64,000 nucleotides of DNA from Bugulina stolonifera. Lineage: Eukaryota > Bryozoa > Gymnolaemata > Cheilostomatida > Bugulidae. Shown here one piece after another: positions 48,132-60,162 of the stretch (the first letter of the stretch is position 1; every line of letters begins with the position of its first letter). The stretch is from assembly GCA_935421135.1 (NCBI GenBank), contig OW285190.1, forward strand, positions 4,216,001-4,280,000, read 5' to 3'. The notes beneath the pieces were generated by a model, which was not told the DNA's origin, did no database searches, and was given only the letters and a program-made list of their open reading frames with translations. The position numbers and the translations under genes were made by a program.

Positions 48132-50324
48132 TGGTGAGGGCGGTGGTGGTGGCGGCGGCGGCGGCGGTGGTGAGGGCGGCGGTGGCGGCGGCGGCGACGG
48201 CGGTGGCGCGGACGGGACGAGGGCGGTGGCGGGGAGGGGGGAGGAGTGGGAGGTGGGGGAGGGGGAGGGGAGGAGGGTGGGAAGGAGGAAGGGAAGGGGT
48301 CGTGGCCGGGTTCGGGGTCAAGTGTGCAAATGTTTTTTCGACCAATCAGAAGGGGGGATTTTGGGGTGACCTTGGCAAGGTCGTGTGCAAAATTTTTGTG
48401 CTCTTCTGTGATTGGTTGAAATCGGAAATACCGGCTTGTGATTGGTTGAAAACAGGGGTCAATGAGTGCGTGTCTGTCTAGAAGTGCACTGACTATACTA
48501 CTCATGTTGAATACTATACATGCTACGTGTAGTTATAGATGGCCTCATCAACCCCAGAGAAGTCCTAGATGAATTTTGTTAAGCTGGACAACAAATGTTT
48601 ATGTACATCGTATGTTTGGAACATTGGTATCATTATTTACCTCATCTAGCTGTGATTCGAATATATCAGCGTCAATTCCCCTGAAATAGTTTATTGGTAA
48701 CATTATATGTTTTGGATTCTTAATCAAGCAAACTTATACTAGAGTTTCTATTCATACATCAGATTAACAGAGAGGCATATTTATCAAGTACAATTACAGT
48801 AATGATAAATTATGCCAACTATTTGCTATACACCAAATGAAGGCATCGACGAGTAGCGTATCTGTTTGTCTAAAATACATATAATTTATTAGAGTAGTAC
48901 GGAAAGGCTGGTCTAATCTCATGAAATACTTACGCATTCACTTGGTATTGTCGCAATAATCGTTGATGGCTTTCTTTCTCCTTCTTTCCTTTCTCCTTCT
49001 GTCGTGAAAAAGTATTACAACTCTACTACATGCACACTAATATGTTGTTTGCATTAATTTGGTAAATCAAGTCACTAGATGTGCAATAGATAAATACAGG
49101 AAAGATAAAATACTTAGCATTACTATTTCATGCATAATTCTGAGATATGATTTTATATTAATGACGTCATTGCACACCTCTTCTTCCAGCCTTTGCTTTA
49201 AGTCATCTACCTGCCTGTGAATAGAAACATTCAAATTAGTACTTTCACTGCATAATTATGCGTTGAACAAAGAAAACACCCAGACACAAGTCATCCACTG
49301 AGTCAATTGCACTCAGAGTAGACTGACAGGCAGCTAAACTTTCTACATTGCCACTATGATGTAGGTATAGAAATCCCTTTTCTACTGATCCAATGACAGA
49401 AGGGTAATAACTTTCTATGACGCTTACATTAAGCTGTATCCAACAGTTTGAATTTGGGACAACGATCACACATTCTGTGCATAGCACAGCTGACGCTATT
49501 AAGTAGATAGCTTACTTCACTATTGAGAGGATACTAGAAAGCTAGAATTATCTGAAATGTTGTGGTTAATAACATTATGAGTTGATGTCCTGTAGAAGAA
49601 TACCAGAAAAGTAGTATTAGAGGTGATGCAGGATTTGATAAGTTGTAACACTATTTTGTAGCTACACACTCGTATACCATAAATAATATCCTGGAGGAGT
49701 CATCATGCTATGCATTGTTTACCGGCACTAGGTTGTAATATTGCTTCAGTTGAAACACACACAGAAGTGGCTAGTTATTTATCTAGTGTAGACCCTAATC
49801 TACTAGTAAGAATAGTATCAAACACTCTACCTTTTAACCACAATGTATATATACATGTATAATAGCCTTTGACATCCTTTTATGTTAGTCTACTCTCTAA
49901 CAAAATATCTTTCTATTTCATAATACTTATCTAGCCTTGGTTCTAGTACGTAAGAGCTGATAGCCTGTGGCCATTGAATAATGTTCATTAACCCATGGTT
50001 GTGATTTCCCCAACTTACTTCTCTAAACCCTCCACAGTCTCCAAATGAATCTAGAATATATAGAGTAGAATAAAGTAGAAGTATATTATAGAAATCAAGT
50101 GAACCATGAGTCATAGTTTATACTAGTGACCAGATCTTAGTCACAACGCTATCAATGAGTCCATAATATCAACAGAGAATGTACAGATGAGCATGGTTGT
50201 AATAACAATATATATTGTTGTACACTAATAAAAATGACACGCATATAAGGTATGTTCATGAGCTAGAATACTACACCTACCTTCCTCTCATTTTTCAGAT
50301 CACTCCAAAGTTTTCCAAACGCAA
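37803..50324 (-). CDS. Unit Y: coiled-coil gene interrupted by mobile-element copy 2
   Basis: Seven small exons join without a phase conflict: 50324-50281 (AFGKLWSDLKNERK), 50050-50019 (IHLETVEGLE), 49214-49178 (QVDDLKQRLEEE), 48998-48934 (KEKGKKEKESHQRLL), 48680-48641 (GIDADIFESQLDE), 38715-38669 (KENEIELLKKEIWKK) and 37896-37803 (KMRSVGVEVRRVEL to LLKGNGQ). The peptides are charged and heptad-like, so a coiled-coil protein is likely. The agreement of six consecutive phases is good evidence despite the tiny exons. Between the fifth and sixth exons lies element copy 2, so it is intronic. The exon at 53644-53749 has the right phase to be the first coding exon, but other array exons lie between. 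The sixth exon can also join exon C at 34987. Family not recognised. Confidence 0.55.
37900..38660. other. Intronic DNA of unit Y, no other feature
   Basis: AT-rich with ordinary composition; a short direct repeat (GTAGAACAAATGTAGA twice, near 38390-38440) is the only structure seen. Confidence 0.45.
38790..38945 (+). mobile_element. Partial SINE-3 copy
   Basis: Shares GCTGTGCTAGGCGATCAG, the B-box region GGGCTCAAACCCC and the tail CTAAAAATACATTATAT with SINE-3 at 35921. Element copy 2 inserted just downstream of it. Confidence 0.55.
38969..40671. repeat. Copy 2 left terminal inverted repeat
   Basis: Outer GC-rich part about 38969-39765, then the tandemly repeated GATAAGAAGAAGTACTACGG stretch that marks the Ser/Thr-gene side, then AT-rich ~80-bp repeats to about 40671. 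It ends about 130 bp from the stop codon of the Ser/Thr-rich gene. Confidence 0.9.
40800..44508 (-). CDS. Element-borne Ser/Thr-rich protein with Cys/His cluster (copy 2)
   Basis: Exons 44508-44506, 43056-42919, 42355-42277 and 42160-40800 have the same borders as copy 1 and the same 526-codon product; the last exon is identical in translation. Introns differ only in homopolymer length (for example 15 against 12 bases in intron 3, 8 against 14 in intron 2). Intact coding sequence in both copies argues for recent movement or for selection. See copy 1 for domains. Confidence 0.8.
44684..45662. repeat. Internal minisatellite of the element, copy 2
   Basis: Complement of the copy 1 array (CGATGTGTTTTCGACCTCCC modules, then GATGTAACCC 10-bp units at 44690-44775). 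It is slightly shorter than copy 1, which has an extra pair of core units and more 10-bp units. It lies between the two divergent promoters. Confidence 0.93.
45676..45716 (+). promoter_or_regulatory. Core promoter of the I-kappa-B-like gene (copy 2)
   Basis: CCAAT at 45676-45680 and TATATAAAG at 45708-45716, with the ATG at 45802. Same spacing as in copy 1. Confidence 0.6.
45802..47252 (+). CDS. Element-borne I-kappa-B-like ankyrin-repeat protein (copy 2)
   Basis: Exons 45802-46079, 46227-46429, 46541-46800, 46896-47054 and 47148-47252 (278, 203, 260, 159 and 105 nt) give 334 codons plus TAA. The product has the N-terminal ESGYGS degron-like motif, about five ankyrin repeats and the acidic tail, as in copy 1. 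Introns are 93-147 bp, typical of this genome, so the gene relies on host splicing. Only a homopolymer run in intron 1 differs noticeably from copy 1. Confidence 0.85.
47270..48502. repeat. Copy 2 right terminal inverted repeat
   Basis: Inner AT-rich repeats about 47270-47705, then the GC-rich outer part to 48502. The inner part matches the left TIR of copy 1 (I-kappa-B-gene side, with CCATCCCTTCCGTAG), while the outer part matches the other TIR of copy 2. Confidence 0.9.
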
Positions 50325-50329
50325 CTAAA

Positions 50330-51290
50330 ACATTAAATCATTAATTTCTCTAGCTTAGTTACATTATTGTAGATGAACTAATTACTGCACTACTATCATA
50401 ATGACTGTCACTGATTAAAATACAAAAGTACATTATTATCTCAGTAGTTTATATATTATGTAGCATGTGTGCAGAGTTCATATTAAATGCATGGAGTGGC
50501 TCTCAAATACAATATAGATGGCTTCCCACCAATAAATATTTGTCAATCAAAGGTTTGTTAATGACTCTACCAAAGTTTTACTGCTCTTATATCGGTATGC
50601 TATTGTAAACAGGTATCATAACTTACTAATTAAGAATACGATCACCGAGATAATAAAATACATGATTATCTCCATTAGTTTATTCAGAACGAATGATTTG
50701 TTTAACAATCAATTTAACATGATGTCATCTCAATTTGAATTGAATTCACTTCTACTAAAAACTAGTAATTCCATTCTACTAGTAAATAATATAGCTTCAT
50801 AATTGAAATAAAAAAATGTCAGTGACATAACTCAACAAAATACAAACCAATATTATAACATTACTAACAACGTACATTAATAATAATTATTCCGGCAATG
50901 CTGTACTTTATTCTATATACATCTACCACACCTTGTGTTATGCCCATAGCTAATTTCATATGATTGAATCCTTACTGCATTAATTTTAGTTGTCTTCCCT
51001 TGTTTGCTATTGCTAATTACGCAGGTCTTTATTCTAATAAGTTAGTTTCACCTGTTTGACCTAAACCAGCAAAAATCAAAGGTGATGACCTTAACATTTT
51101 GATAAACGAAAACATCTTTTTGATCAATACAGAGTTGTGATTCTGTATGGAAATTGGAAAACTAAAGTAGAGCTATTCAATAATTTATTGTGTAATATTA
51201 TTTAATTGGTTACCATTAATTAGTGTAATATTAAAGTAATATATTATAAGATAGAATGTATACATAGACGACATCTCCATATCCTTGCAG
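50330..51290. other. Diverged duplicate of intergenic array DNA, no gene
   Basis: Aligns by eye with 33210-33620 and 57520-57940 (TCTAGTTGTCTTCCCTTGT, CTAAACCAGCAAAAA motifs) with lower identity. No exon is recognised. Confidence 0.45.
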
Positions 51291-51306
51291 GTCACCGCCA
51301 GACCAC

Positions 51307-51426
51307 TTATTCATTTCTTCTGAAGCACATTAGCTTGTTCAACCTGCTTCTTCTCCTAAAACATTATTTTTAAATAGTGATTATGATAGTTTATGTATTA
51401 CACCGAATACATAACACAGGTGTTTT

Positions 51427-51508
<82 letters not shown>

Positions 51509-51756
51509 TACAGTTACATTAAATGCTAAGAGAGAGAGAAAGGCACTTAAATACATGTTGGCAGTGAGAATGTTGATCAAATCATTTCACATTTGTCATA
51601 CTTTGTACAGTATAACTGTTACTACAGTAGAGGCAACTATAAACTACACACATCCTTAATTGTAACATTACTGGATATACTTACTTTTTGTTCTTCACCT
51701 TCTGTTCTCCCATAGGAATTCCATCTCCTCCCTGTTTGTCATCTCCATCAACTTTA
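51307..51756 (-). CDS. Unit Z: 3' module of the coiled-coil gene family
   Basis: Exon C (51756-51685) and last exon (51355-51307, TAA) keep lengths 72 and 49 nt and all splice borders, though the nucleotide sequence is more diverged (KVDGDD at the start). The intron is enlarged by a GACA microsatellite. Confidence 0.5.
51430..51508. repeat. (GACA)n microsatellite
   Basis: About 19 perfect tandem GACA tetramers in the intron between exon C and the last exon of unit Z. The other units have a GA dinucleotide run elsewhere in the same intron. Confidence 0.97.
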
Positions 51757-52275
51757 CTAAATACAAAAATACAAGACGAATAACGTAATTTTTTCTCATT
51801 GCAGTTACAGTATAAGTTATGGCAGGAAACAGTCTATGTACATGTCTAATTATAGTGCACAGAGGGACCATCTTACTACATACTACATGTACATGTACAT
51901 AGAATTATAAATAATATGCCAATACTTCGTTGATTGGCAATCTAGAAGCACATCTCTTAAGATATTTAGATGGAAAGAAAGTTGATGTGAAGGATTGATG
52001 AACAAATAATTCACAGATAACGAACTGGGTAGAGCTTTCATGTGACGATAAAATCAGAGCACCATAGCAGCCACTGATATTAACACAAGCGTGTCATGTG
52101 ATCACAGTAGAACCGTGTCATGTGACAGCATAAATATATTAGAAAGCTGCTACTCTCTCAGTCACCAAAACCACACATTGTATTTAAAAGTTTTGTATTA
52201 TTCACAGCAGTATTACGTGAATGCAGATTCTCAGTCATTCGTAAGTTTATTATTCCTTCAAACTGGACTCAAAGC

Positions 52276-52947
52276 CAGGCTTCTCTGTTCCTGTGACTGA
52301 CAGCTTTTCCACATTCCTCTTGCTTTCAGCATCAGGTTCTCCGACAGGAATTCTTCCAGCATCGTTAAACAGTACATTTCCCACATAGCTTTCAACTTGC
52401 ATTTTACTAACCTCCAAATCTTTACTAAAACCATATAATATGCGCAATCTTATCAAGCTGCATATTATTATTACATGTAATACAATATAGTATTACTCAG
52501 TTGATTTTTGTCAAATAAACGTGCAATGATACTCCAAACCAGCTACATGGGCTATATCACATATTAAAACATTGCACATTCTCTCTTTGCTACCAAAACC
52601 CACATGTACATGTATTTAACCTATCTGTATTTTTCACCACAGTTTTATACCTACTGCTGATTTTCAATCATTGGTGAGAAAAAGTTATTTAAAGTTTGAC
52701 TCTAACGTTGTTATTCAATCTTTAGAATGACATTGCTGACACTTGCAATGACAGGTGACATGGGATGCAGAAAATCCATATGGAATCAAATGACAAAAAA
52801 CTACACAAATTTTATACTCGTATTTCTGTTAAATGTGATACTTGCCCATTTTCCTTCAGCAAGCATTCATCTACTTCTCTCCCGGAGATGACTGGTGTAT
52901 CCTTCACTGCATGCATCTCTGCACTGACTCCGACGGCGTGCATCTCT
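52276..52947 (-). pseudogene. Unit Z: cassette exon A and a truncated A2 exon
   Basis: The A exon at 52947-52842 (106 nt, phase 2 to 0) is open: EMHAVGVSAEMHAVKDT, ending LLKENGQ. The A2 exon begins at 52424 (KDLEVSKMQVESYV) but is cut at about 52276, where the sequence jumps into the promoter-like repeat; its last ~70 nt are missing compared with 19078-19294. A further B-type fragment (FEARQMQVEGHVEIK) starts at 53121. Confidence 0.45.
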
Positions 52948-53643
52948 CTACAAACCAGAACAGTAACACTATAAATTCACCAATGTAGAGCAGACTTTAA
53001 AATTAAGCTGATAATAAATACAAATATTTCATTATTCCTGTTTGCAATTTGCTTGGCATCTTTAAACAGTTTGATTTCCACATGACCTTCAACTTGCATT
53101 TGCCTAGCCTCAAAACCTTTACTATGTCCATGTATCGGTAGGGTTTTTATTACATAGTTCATGTACATGCATACCAAGACAATTACAAAATAATATAGTA
53201 TTTCTTGGTTTATTGCTGTCAACTAATCATGGTATGATACTTTAAACGAGGATTACAAATGTTTACTAGGATCAACGACCACCTGTCATCAGTTGTTAGA
53301 AAATTACAAATCCTCTTCATTGCTAAAGTAACATTTTATGAAACCATTTCGTATTATTCACTAGAATTTACTGCATATATTCAGTTTTGGCTCAAATTTT
53401 GTTGTTTGAGCGGTAGAATTAGAATTTACTGCACATCGTAGGTTCAGAGCGAAAGTGTTGTAACTGACAATATTCAATTTCTGACTTTTTTCAAGAGTTT
53501 TATTCTTCATATGACCAACTACACAACAGTAAAACTATATACTGTATATTTGACCTGGAACTGCATATGTTCAGTATCAAACTGTGGTGACTCAATGTAT
53601 GGCATGAAAACATGAGTGCAAAAGTGTTGCAATAGCCACTTAC

Positions 53644-53749
53644 AACAGTTTGGCATTAAGCGATGACTCACAGTCATATTATCCTCATTGGTTGTTATAT
53701 TTTTTGAGGGAGTTTCAAAACTAAGTAGTTGTTTTCTGTTAGTGACCAT
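53644..53749 (-). CDS. Possible first coding exon, duplicate of 19677-19782
   Basis: Same ATG, same 35 codons and same TGTT|GTAAGT donor. Phase 1 fits exon E at 50324. It lies in the 53437-56120 duplicate block. Confidence 0.4.
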
Positions 53750-54341
53750 TCAGGTTATCAAGTGTATGTACAGTAGTTAGTTCTATTTCTGCCAGCTGTC
53801 TGTTAGTAAGTCTACAATATTGTGTATTCCTGTTTGTGAGAATAACGTCAAGAAAACTGGTGTATGTTGATAACACAGAATTTTGTCAATATGTTGGTAA
53901 GTACAATCTCCATGTACATATTAATAGATATTGTTATATTATTAATTAATTATGAAATTATATTTATTATTATTTCATACTTAATTTTTTGGGGTAGTAT
54001 AACAACATTAATATAGTACTTTATCTACATGGTCATGTAGTATTAAAAGTTCTAATTCATTCGAAAATCACTATGATTCTTTGTATAATATACTGTAATT
54101 GGTGATTATAATTCCAGTTAGTCAGTGTATGTACATGTACATGTATTATAATACACCGTACATCCTTTTGAATAGATATTAATAATCTATACGGCAATAC
54201 TGTAAATATACAGTATTGCTAAGGTATTCTCCCAGGCATAGCTCTGAGCTGCACTGATGAGATGTTAAACACCGAAACAGTACACTGTATGCAGATCGGG
54301 TAATAGTATAAATATGTATATTACTTTCTGAAACATTGTAG

Positions 54342-54850
54342 AGAACAGCTCAACAGAACAAGAGTTAACACATTTGGTCGATGAACAGCAACCTGATGAC
54401 TCTGATGCAGACCCAGACTATGATCATGCAGCTGATTCTGCTGATTCTAATGACAGTGAGTTAGAAGGACCAACTGTAAAAAGTGTACTACCTACAGCTG
54501 CATCACCACCGACATCTACATCACCACCTACATCTACATCACCCCATTTGCTCTGAATAATTCATCAACATGTTCATCATCAGATTCCAGCACTACCGAA
54601 AAGAGACGAAGCCGTAAGAGACAGATCCATAAAAGTGACTGGACAGCAACAAAAAAAGTAAGGATGAAAATCAGGGCAAGAGGTTTCGCGTGGTGGAAGA
54701 GTACGCTTGGATCAGGTGCTGCTATGAGCTTACGAGTCCCCACCTGGCATTGATCGCGATAAAAAGCGAGATCTACTTTCACTAACTGAGCACCTTAAAT
54801 CAAAAACAACAGCTAAGCTTTTTGATGCCAGTTTACAAGAAAAAGTGTAG
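54342..54850 (+). pseudogene. Duplicate of the frame-disrupted acidic/Pro-Thr-rich fragment
   Basis: Equals 20375-20955 apart from a few substitutions and loss of four 18-bp TSPPTS units (two SPPT units remain against six). The same frame changes are present, so decay came before the duplication. Confidence 0.5.
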
Positions 54851-54940
54851 TGTTATTGCCCTCTGCTTCCAGCCCATCCATATTAAATGCATGTAAAATA
54901 TTATAATAAAGACAGTAAAGCATTATGGACGTTATTATAC

Positions 54941-55045
54941 TTGCCCATTTTCCTTTAGCAAGCATCCATCTACTTCATCCCTGAGCCAACTGAAACATCT
55001 CTGAATTCTACCCTCCTCGCTTCAACTCCTACTGAGCACATCTTT
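54941..55045 (-). pseudogene. Duplicate of the broken cassette exon A
   Basis: 105 nt, with the same single-base deletion as 21046-21150. Confidence 0.5.
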
Positions 55046-55160
55046 CTATAAACCAGAACAAAAACATTATTTTTATAACCAATGAAAGACAGAGTTTTAA
55101 AATAAAACTGAAAGTAAAATAACAACATGATACACTAGAGAAATGAGTCCAGGAATGTAC

Positions 55161-55946
55161 TGTGATGGTACAGGACATTTGTATACGACCCCAACTCCCG
55201 GACGAAGCTCCACCGCACCCAAAGTGCCTAGTAGTTGTTACAGCGCTACTCATCTGACACTCACACTCTCATAATTAGTGTTCGTATACTTACCTTCAAC
55301 TGCATTGCATGTTAAAACCAATTAATTACTGTCTATGTACGTGTCTCCAAGTGTTTATACTCATTACTTATTCATGTACCTTACTCCTATATTGTTGTAT
55401 ATAGTTACATGATTATATCTAAGTCTTTTAATGTCTTTTATACCCATGTACAGAGGCCCGACCTCTCAGAATCCATTGATATTCATTTTGTACATGAATT
55501 GGACCATTACAAGCAACTTTTGTAGAATCCGACCTATTTTGGGTCGGCCGTCGGGCTTCCGGTGGCCATCTTGTTGCGCAACTTCCGGACGACCACACGT
55601 CGGCCGGAAGTCCTTATACTATATAAAGGGCATTGTTTTACTGTTCATTGTCTCAGTCTTCACTTGGCTTTCAATAAAGACATATCTATACTTGATACAG
55701 AGACTTTCACTTCCTTTTGTCAGGTCATTCGCTTTGCGAACCGCCTACTACGTCGGATCACTCTCTTTCATTGTATAGTCTGAAGGTCGGACTTGGGATC
55801 AGATGGGTCGTCTTTGGTAGTATTTGGGCTACTGAGACCGCTCGATCTTTCATGTAATGCGAAGTCCTATTACCACTCATAGGCACTTCATTTCTGGGTC
55901 GATAGTCGTCCAAGGACGACCGCACCAAAACACAGAAACCATTACA
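55161..55946 (+). mobile_element. Solo LTR (family 1), duplicate of 21266-22051
   Basis: Same TG...CA ends and the same GTAC flanks (55157-55160, 55947-55950). It arose by segmental duplication, not by a new insertion. Confidence 0.88.
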
Positions 55947-56114
55947 GTACTACGGGTCTGTATTGGGACAGGTCAATTTTAGAACATTCATGTTGATCCT
56001 TGTTACATTGATCATGGATGACAAACATTTTCTATGCATCAATCTCATTTTAAACATGAGAAATAATTTCATCAACGGTCATTTGCCTGGGATCGTTTAA
56101 CAGAACATCTATCA

Positions 56115-56120
56115 AATAAC
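56115..56120. other. Empty target site for the cargo element
   Basis: ATCTATCAAATAACCTTTAA is continuous here. In the paralogous block the same sequence is split after AATAAC by element copy 1, with AATAAC repeated on the far side. This fixes both the element ends and the 6-bp duplication. Confidence 0.93.
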
Positions 56121-56497
56121 CTTTAAATAGCACTTTCCTAGCCTCAAACTTTTTACATATCCCATGTATATGCATATGAATATGCATATTATTCAGTAAG
56201 TTATATATCATGATAAGGACAAATATAACATTTTACTCAATTGATTTTCGTCGAATAATCGTGTAAGATGCTTCAAACTAACTACATGTTCTATGTCATG
56301 AAAAAATTTTCTCTGTCACCGAAAGCACATGTATTTTGTTATTCTGCATAATATATTCACTAAAGATTTATATTCAATGACGATTTTCGATCATTAGTGA
56401 GAAATTTTATTTTATTTTTAATTAATTTTCAGTGAAATAATGTTGTTATTCAAACTGTACAGAATGATGATTGGTACAGTCATGTGAAATCTGATAC

Positions 56498-57516
56498 TTG
56501 CCCATTTTCTTTACACCAACATCCATCTACTTTTGTCCCTGAGCCAACGGAAACATCTTTTACCACATGCTTCTCAGTACTTATTTCTACCGAGCGCATC
56601 TTTCTATAAACCAGAACAAAAACACCATAATTTTTAACAATGCAGAGTCGACGTTTAAAATAAAGTGGAAACTGGATAACACTATGATACACTAAAGAAA
56701 TGAATCTAGGAATTTACTACTAGACTGTAGTGGAACAGTTTAAAGTAGGACAGATAGAGGATGTCTTGTTTGATAAGGTGTAACACTGTGACCAGTGGTT
56801 GTCATTTTAAAGCTATGCATGTGTACAACACATACATCCACGACGAGGCATCATGCTATGCAATGTTTACCAGCACTAGGTTGTAATATTGTTTGAGTTG
56901 AAACTGTATTGAATAACTACAAGACTGTCTAAACATATACACTGTATATGGGTGCATAGTCTATGTGTGTAATACACAGAGGTAGTTAGTTCTTTATCTA
57001 GCATATGCCCTAATCTACCAGCAGGGGTTATACACTTAAATCTACACGTATATATTAACCTTTAGCATCATTTATATTAGTTTATTCTCTATGAAAATAT
57101 TTTTCTCATCAATAACACTTATCTAGCCTTGGTTCTAGTATGTAAGAGCTGATAGCCTGTGGCCATTGAATAATATTCATTAACCCATGGTTGTGACTTC
57201 CCCAACTTACTTCTCTAAACCCTCCACAGTCTCCAAATGAATCTAGAATATAAAAAGTGGAATAAAGTAGAAGTATATTATGGAAATCAAGTGAACCATG
57301 AGTCACAGTTTATACTAGTGACCAGATCTTAGTCACAACGCTATCAATGAGTCCATAATATCAACAGAGAATGTACAGATGAGCATGGTTGTAATAACAG
57401 TATATATTGTTGTACACTAATAAAAATGACACGGATATAAGTTATGTTTGTGAGCTAGAAAACTACACCTACCTTCCTCTCATTTTTCAGATCACTCCAA
57501 AGTTTTCCGACCGCAA
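56498..57516 (-). CDS. Unit Z: upstream exons E, D and A
   Basis: E 57516-57473, D 57242-57211 and A 56603-56498 have the same lengths, borders and phases as 32198-33203. The A-to-D interval is nearly identical to unit X; sequence upstream of D is more diverged. Confidence 0.5.
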
Positions 57517-58914
57517 CTAAAACATTAATAATTATTTTCTGTACCGATGATGTCTGTAGCTTGTTACATTATTGTACATGAACCAATTACCTGCACTATT
57601 TATGATCACAGATTAAAATAAAAAAGTGCATTGATAATACACACTACAAACTAGTAATAGCATTCTACTAGTAAATAATATAGTTTTATAACTGAAATTA
57701 AAAAAATCCGTGGTATAGCTCAGCAAATTATGCACCAATTATAATACTAACAAAGTATATTAATGAATATTCTGGCTATGCCGTACTTTATTCTATATAC
57801 ATCTATCACACTTAGTGTTATACCCATAGCTAATTTCATATGATTGAGTTCTTAATGCATTCATTCTAGTTGTCTTCCCTTGTTTTGTCGCTGCTAATTA
57901 CGTAGATCTTAGGTCAATGTTAGGTTCATCCGTTTGAGCTAAACCAGCAAAAACCAACCATCACCTGTGGGTTCACAGGCTACATTAAGCACTTAGATTT
58001 ATCTACTCTTACCCTTAGTTAATTTAAAGAGTAGACAACTTCTTTGTTTACAATAGAAACACACCTTCTGGATAGCACCTAGCAACGTTGTCTCTTTTGT
58101 TTTTAAAGCTGTGATATTCGTAGAGGTTGTGTGTATATGTAGCACACCCTTTATTCGAAGAGACAGAAATTTCTCAGAACCGTTGAGTTGTCAGGTTGTA
58201 ACATAGTAGCCTACATAAAAAATTACTTCAATATGCAATTGCCACTTACAGTTGTAGGTCCAAATATATTATATGAGGACTTTCAAAGTTTTATATCAGT
58301 ATCACTATACACTTCTACTGTAACACCAAGTTTAGAGTTGCTGTCTCACAAAATCATAGAAGACATCCCTCGAGAGGAAGTAATGAGGAAGAGTGGTCTA
58401 GCGCTAGTCAGCGGTCATAGGGCAATGATGTAAGTTATCTACTAGGACGTGGGTTGGACCAATGACCAGGAGGCTTTTGTCCCGAAGATTTGCCCTCATA
58501 TCATATCGAACTGTGCCCACAATATCCAATCTTACGAGCCATGGTGGTCGCCCTCGATTAGCTCTCCTAGTGTATTCATACGTTTTTGTTGAAACGTCAA
58601 ATTATATAGCAAACGTTAAATTATACATTTCTTTTAGTACAAACACTTACATAATTTATGTTGTGTTTATCCATAAGATAACTGATATAGAACACCAACA
58701 TACACTGTATGTGTCGTATTCAAATTATGTACATGATGCACATTCTGTACAGTATTTGTAGGATAAGAACTGAAGTAAATCTATTCAATAATTTATTGTT
58801 TAATAATATTTAATTCATTGCCATTAATTAGCATAATATTGAAGTAATATATTATAAGATAGAATGTCTACATAGACGACATCTCCGTGTTCATACAAGT
58901 CACCACCAGACCAC

Positions 58915-59299
58915 TTATTCATTTCTCCTAAAGCACAGTAGTTTGTTCAACCTGTTTCTTCTCCTAAATAATTATTATAATAATTTAATAATACTGTATG
59001 TACTACACCGAATACATAAAACAGGTGCTTTTGACATGAACATACAGTCTCAATGTATACTAAATTCTAAGAGAGAGAGAGAAAGGCACTCAGATACATG
59101 TTGGCAGTGAAAATGTTAATAAAATCATTTCGCATTTGTAATACTTTGTACAGTATAACTGTTACTACAGTTGTAATGGCAACTATAAGCTGCACACATC
59201 ATTTGTAACATTAATGGATATACTTACTTCTTGTTCTTTACCTTCTGTCCTCCCATAGCAATTCCATCTCCTCTCTGTTTGTCATCTCCATCAACTTCA
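58915..59299 (-). CDS. Unit W: 3' module of the coiled-coil gene family
   Basis: Exon C 59299-59228 and last exon 58963-58915 (TAA). The surrounding 58.66-59.95 kb resembles 17.8-19.07 kb more than the other units do. Confidence 0.5.
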
Positions 59300-60118
59300 C
59301 TAAATACAAGAATACAAGATGAATATCGTAATTTGTTCTCATTGCAGTTACGGTATATGTTATGGCAGGAAACAGTCTATGTACATGTCTAATTATAGTG
59401 CACAGTAGGACCATCTTATTACATACTACATGTACATAGAACTATAAATAATATAGCATATGCCAATACTTTGTTAATTGGCAATCTAGAAGTACATCTC
59501 TTGATATAATATATAGATGAAAAGTAAGTTGATGTGAAGGATTGATGAACAAATAATTCACACATAATGAAATGGGCAGACCTTTCATGTGACGATAAAA
59601 TCAGAACACCATAGCAGCCTCTGACATCAGCACAAGTGTGTCATGTGATCACAGTTGAACCACGCCATGTGACAGCATAAATATATTAGAAAGTTGTTAC
59701 CCTCTCCGTCACCAAAACCACACATTGTATTTAAAAGTTTTGTATTATTCGCAGCAGTATTTTGTAAATGTAGGTTCTCAGTCAGTGGTAAGTTTATTAT
59801 TCCTTTAAACTAGACTCAAACCCTGTTATTTGAGCTGTGAAATTACATCAACAAATTTGGAATAACAGGTGACATAGAATGTATAGGATCCATATAAAGC
59901 CACAAAACAGATTTTTAGCAAATTACACAAATTTTATGCTTGTATCTATCATAGTTTATACTAGTGACTAGATCTTAGTCACAACGATATCAATGAGTCC
60001 ATAATATCAACAGAGAATGTACAGATGAGCATGGTTGTAATAACAATATATATTGTTGTACACTAATAAAAATGACACGGATATAAGTTATGTTTGTGAG
60101 CTAGAAAACTACACCTAC

Positions 60119-60162
60119 CTTCCTCTCATTTTTCAGATCACTCCAAAGTTTTCCGACCGCAA
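60119..60162 (-). CDS. Unit W: isolated exon E
   Basis: 44-nt exon identical to 33160-33203. Its D and A partners are missing because of the junction at 59949/59950, so unit W may be truncated. Confidence 0.4.

Larger units (their letters stand above)
38969..48502 (-). mobile_element. Cargo-carrying TIR mobile element, copy 2 (9534 bp)
   Basis: Reverse-complement orientation of copy 1, with the same perfect ends and its own target duplication CATGTT (38963-38968 and 48503-48508). Gene content is the same and both genes are intact. Differences from copy 1 are mainly repeat-unit number (minisatellite, poly-A/T runs) and a few TIR substitutions. Its two outer TIRs look identical where compared. 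Different 6-bp target sites for the two copies show independent transposition rather than duplication of a host segment. Confidence 0.95.
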
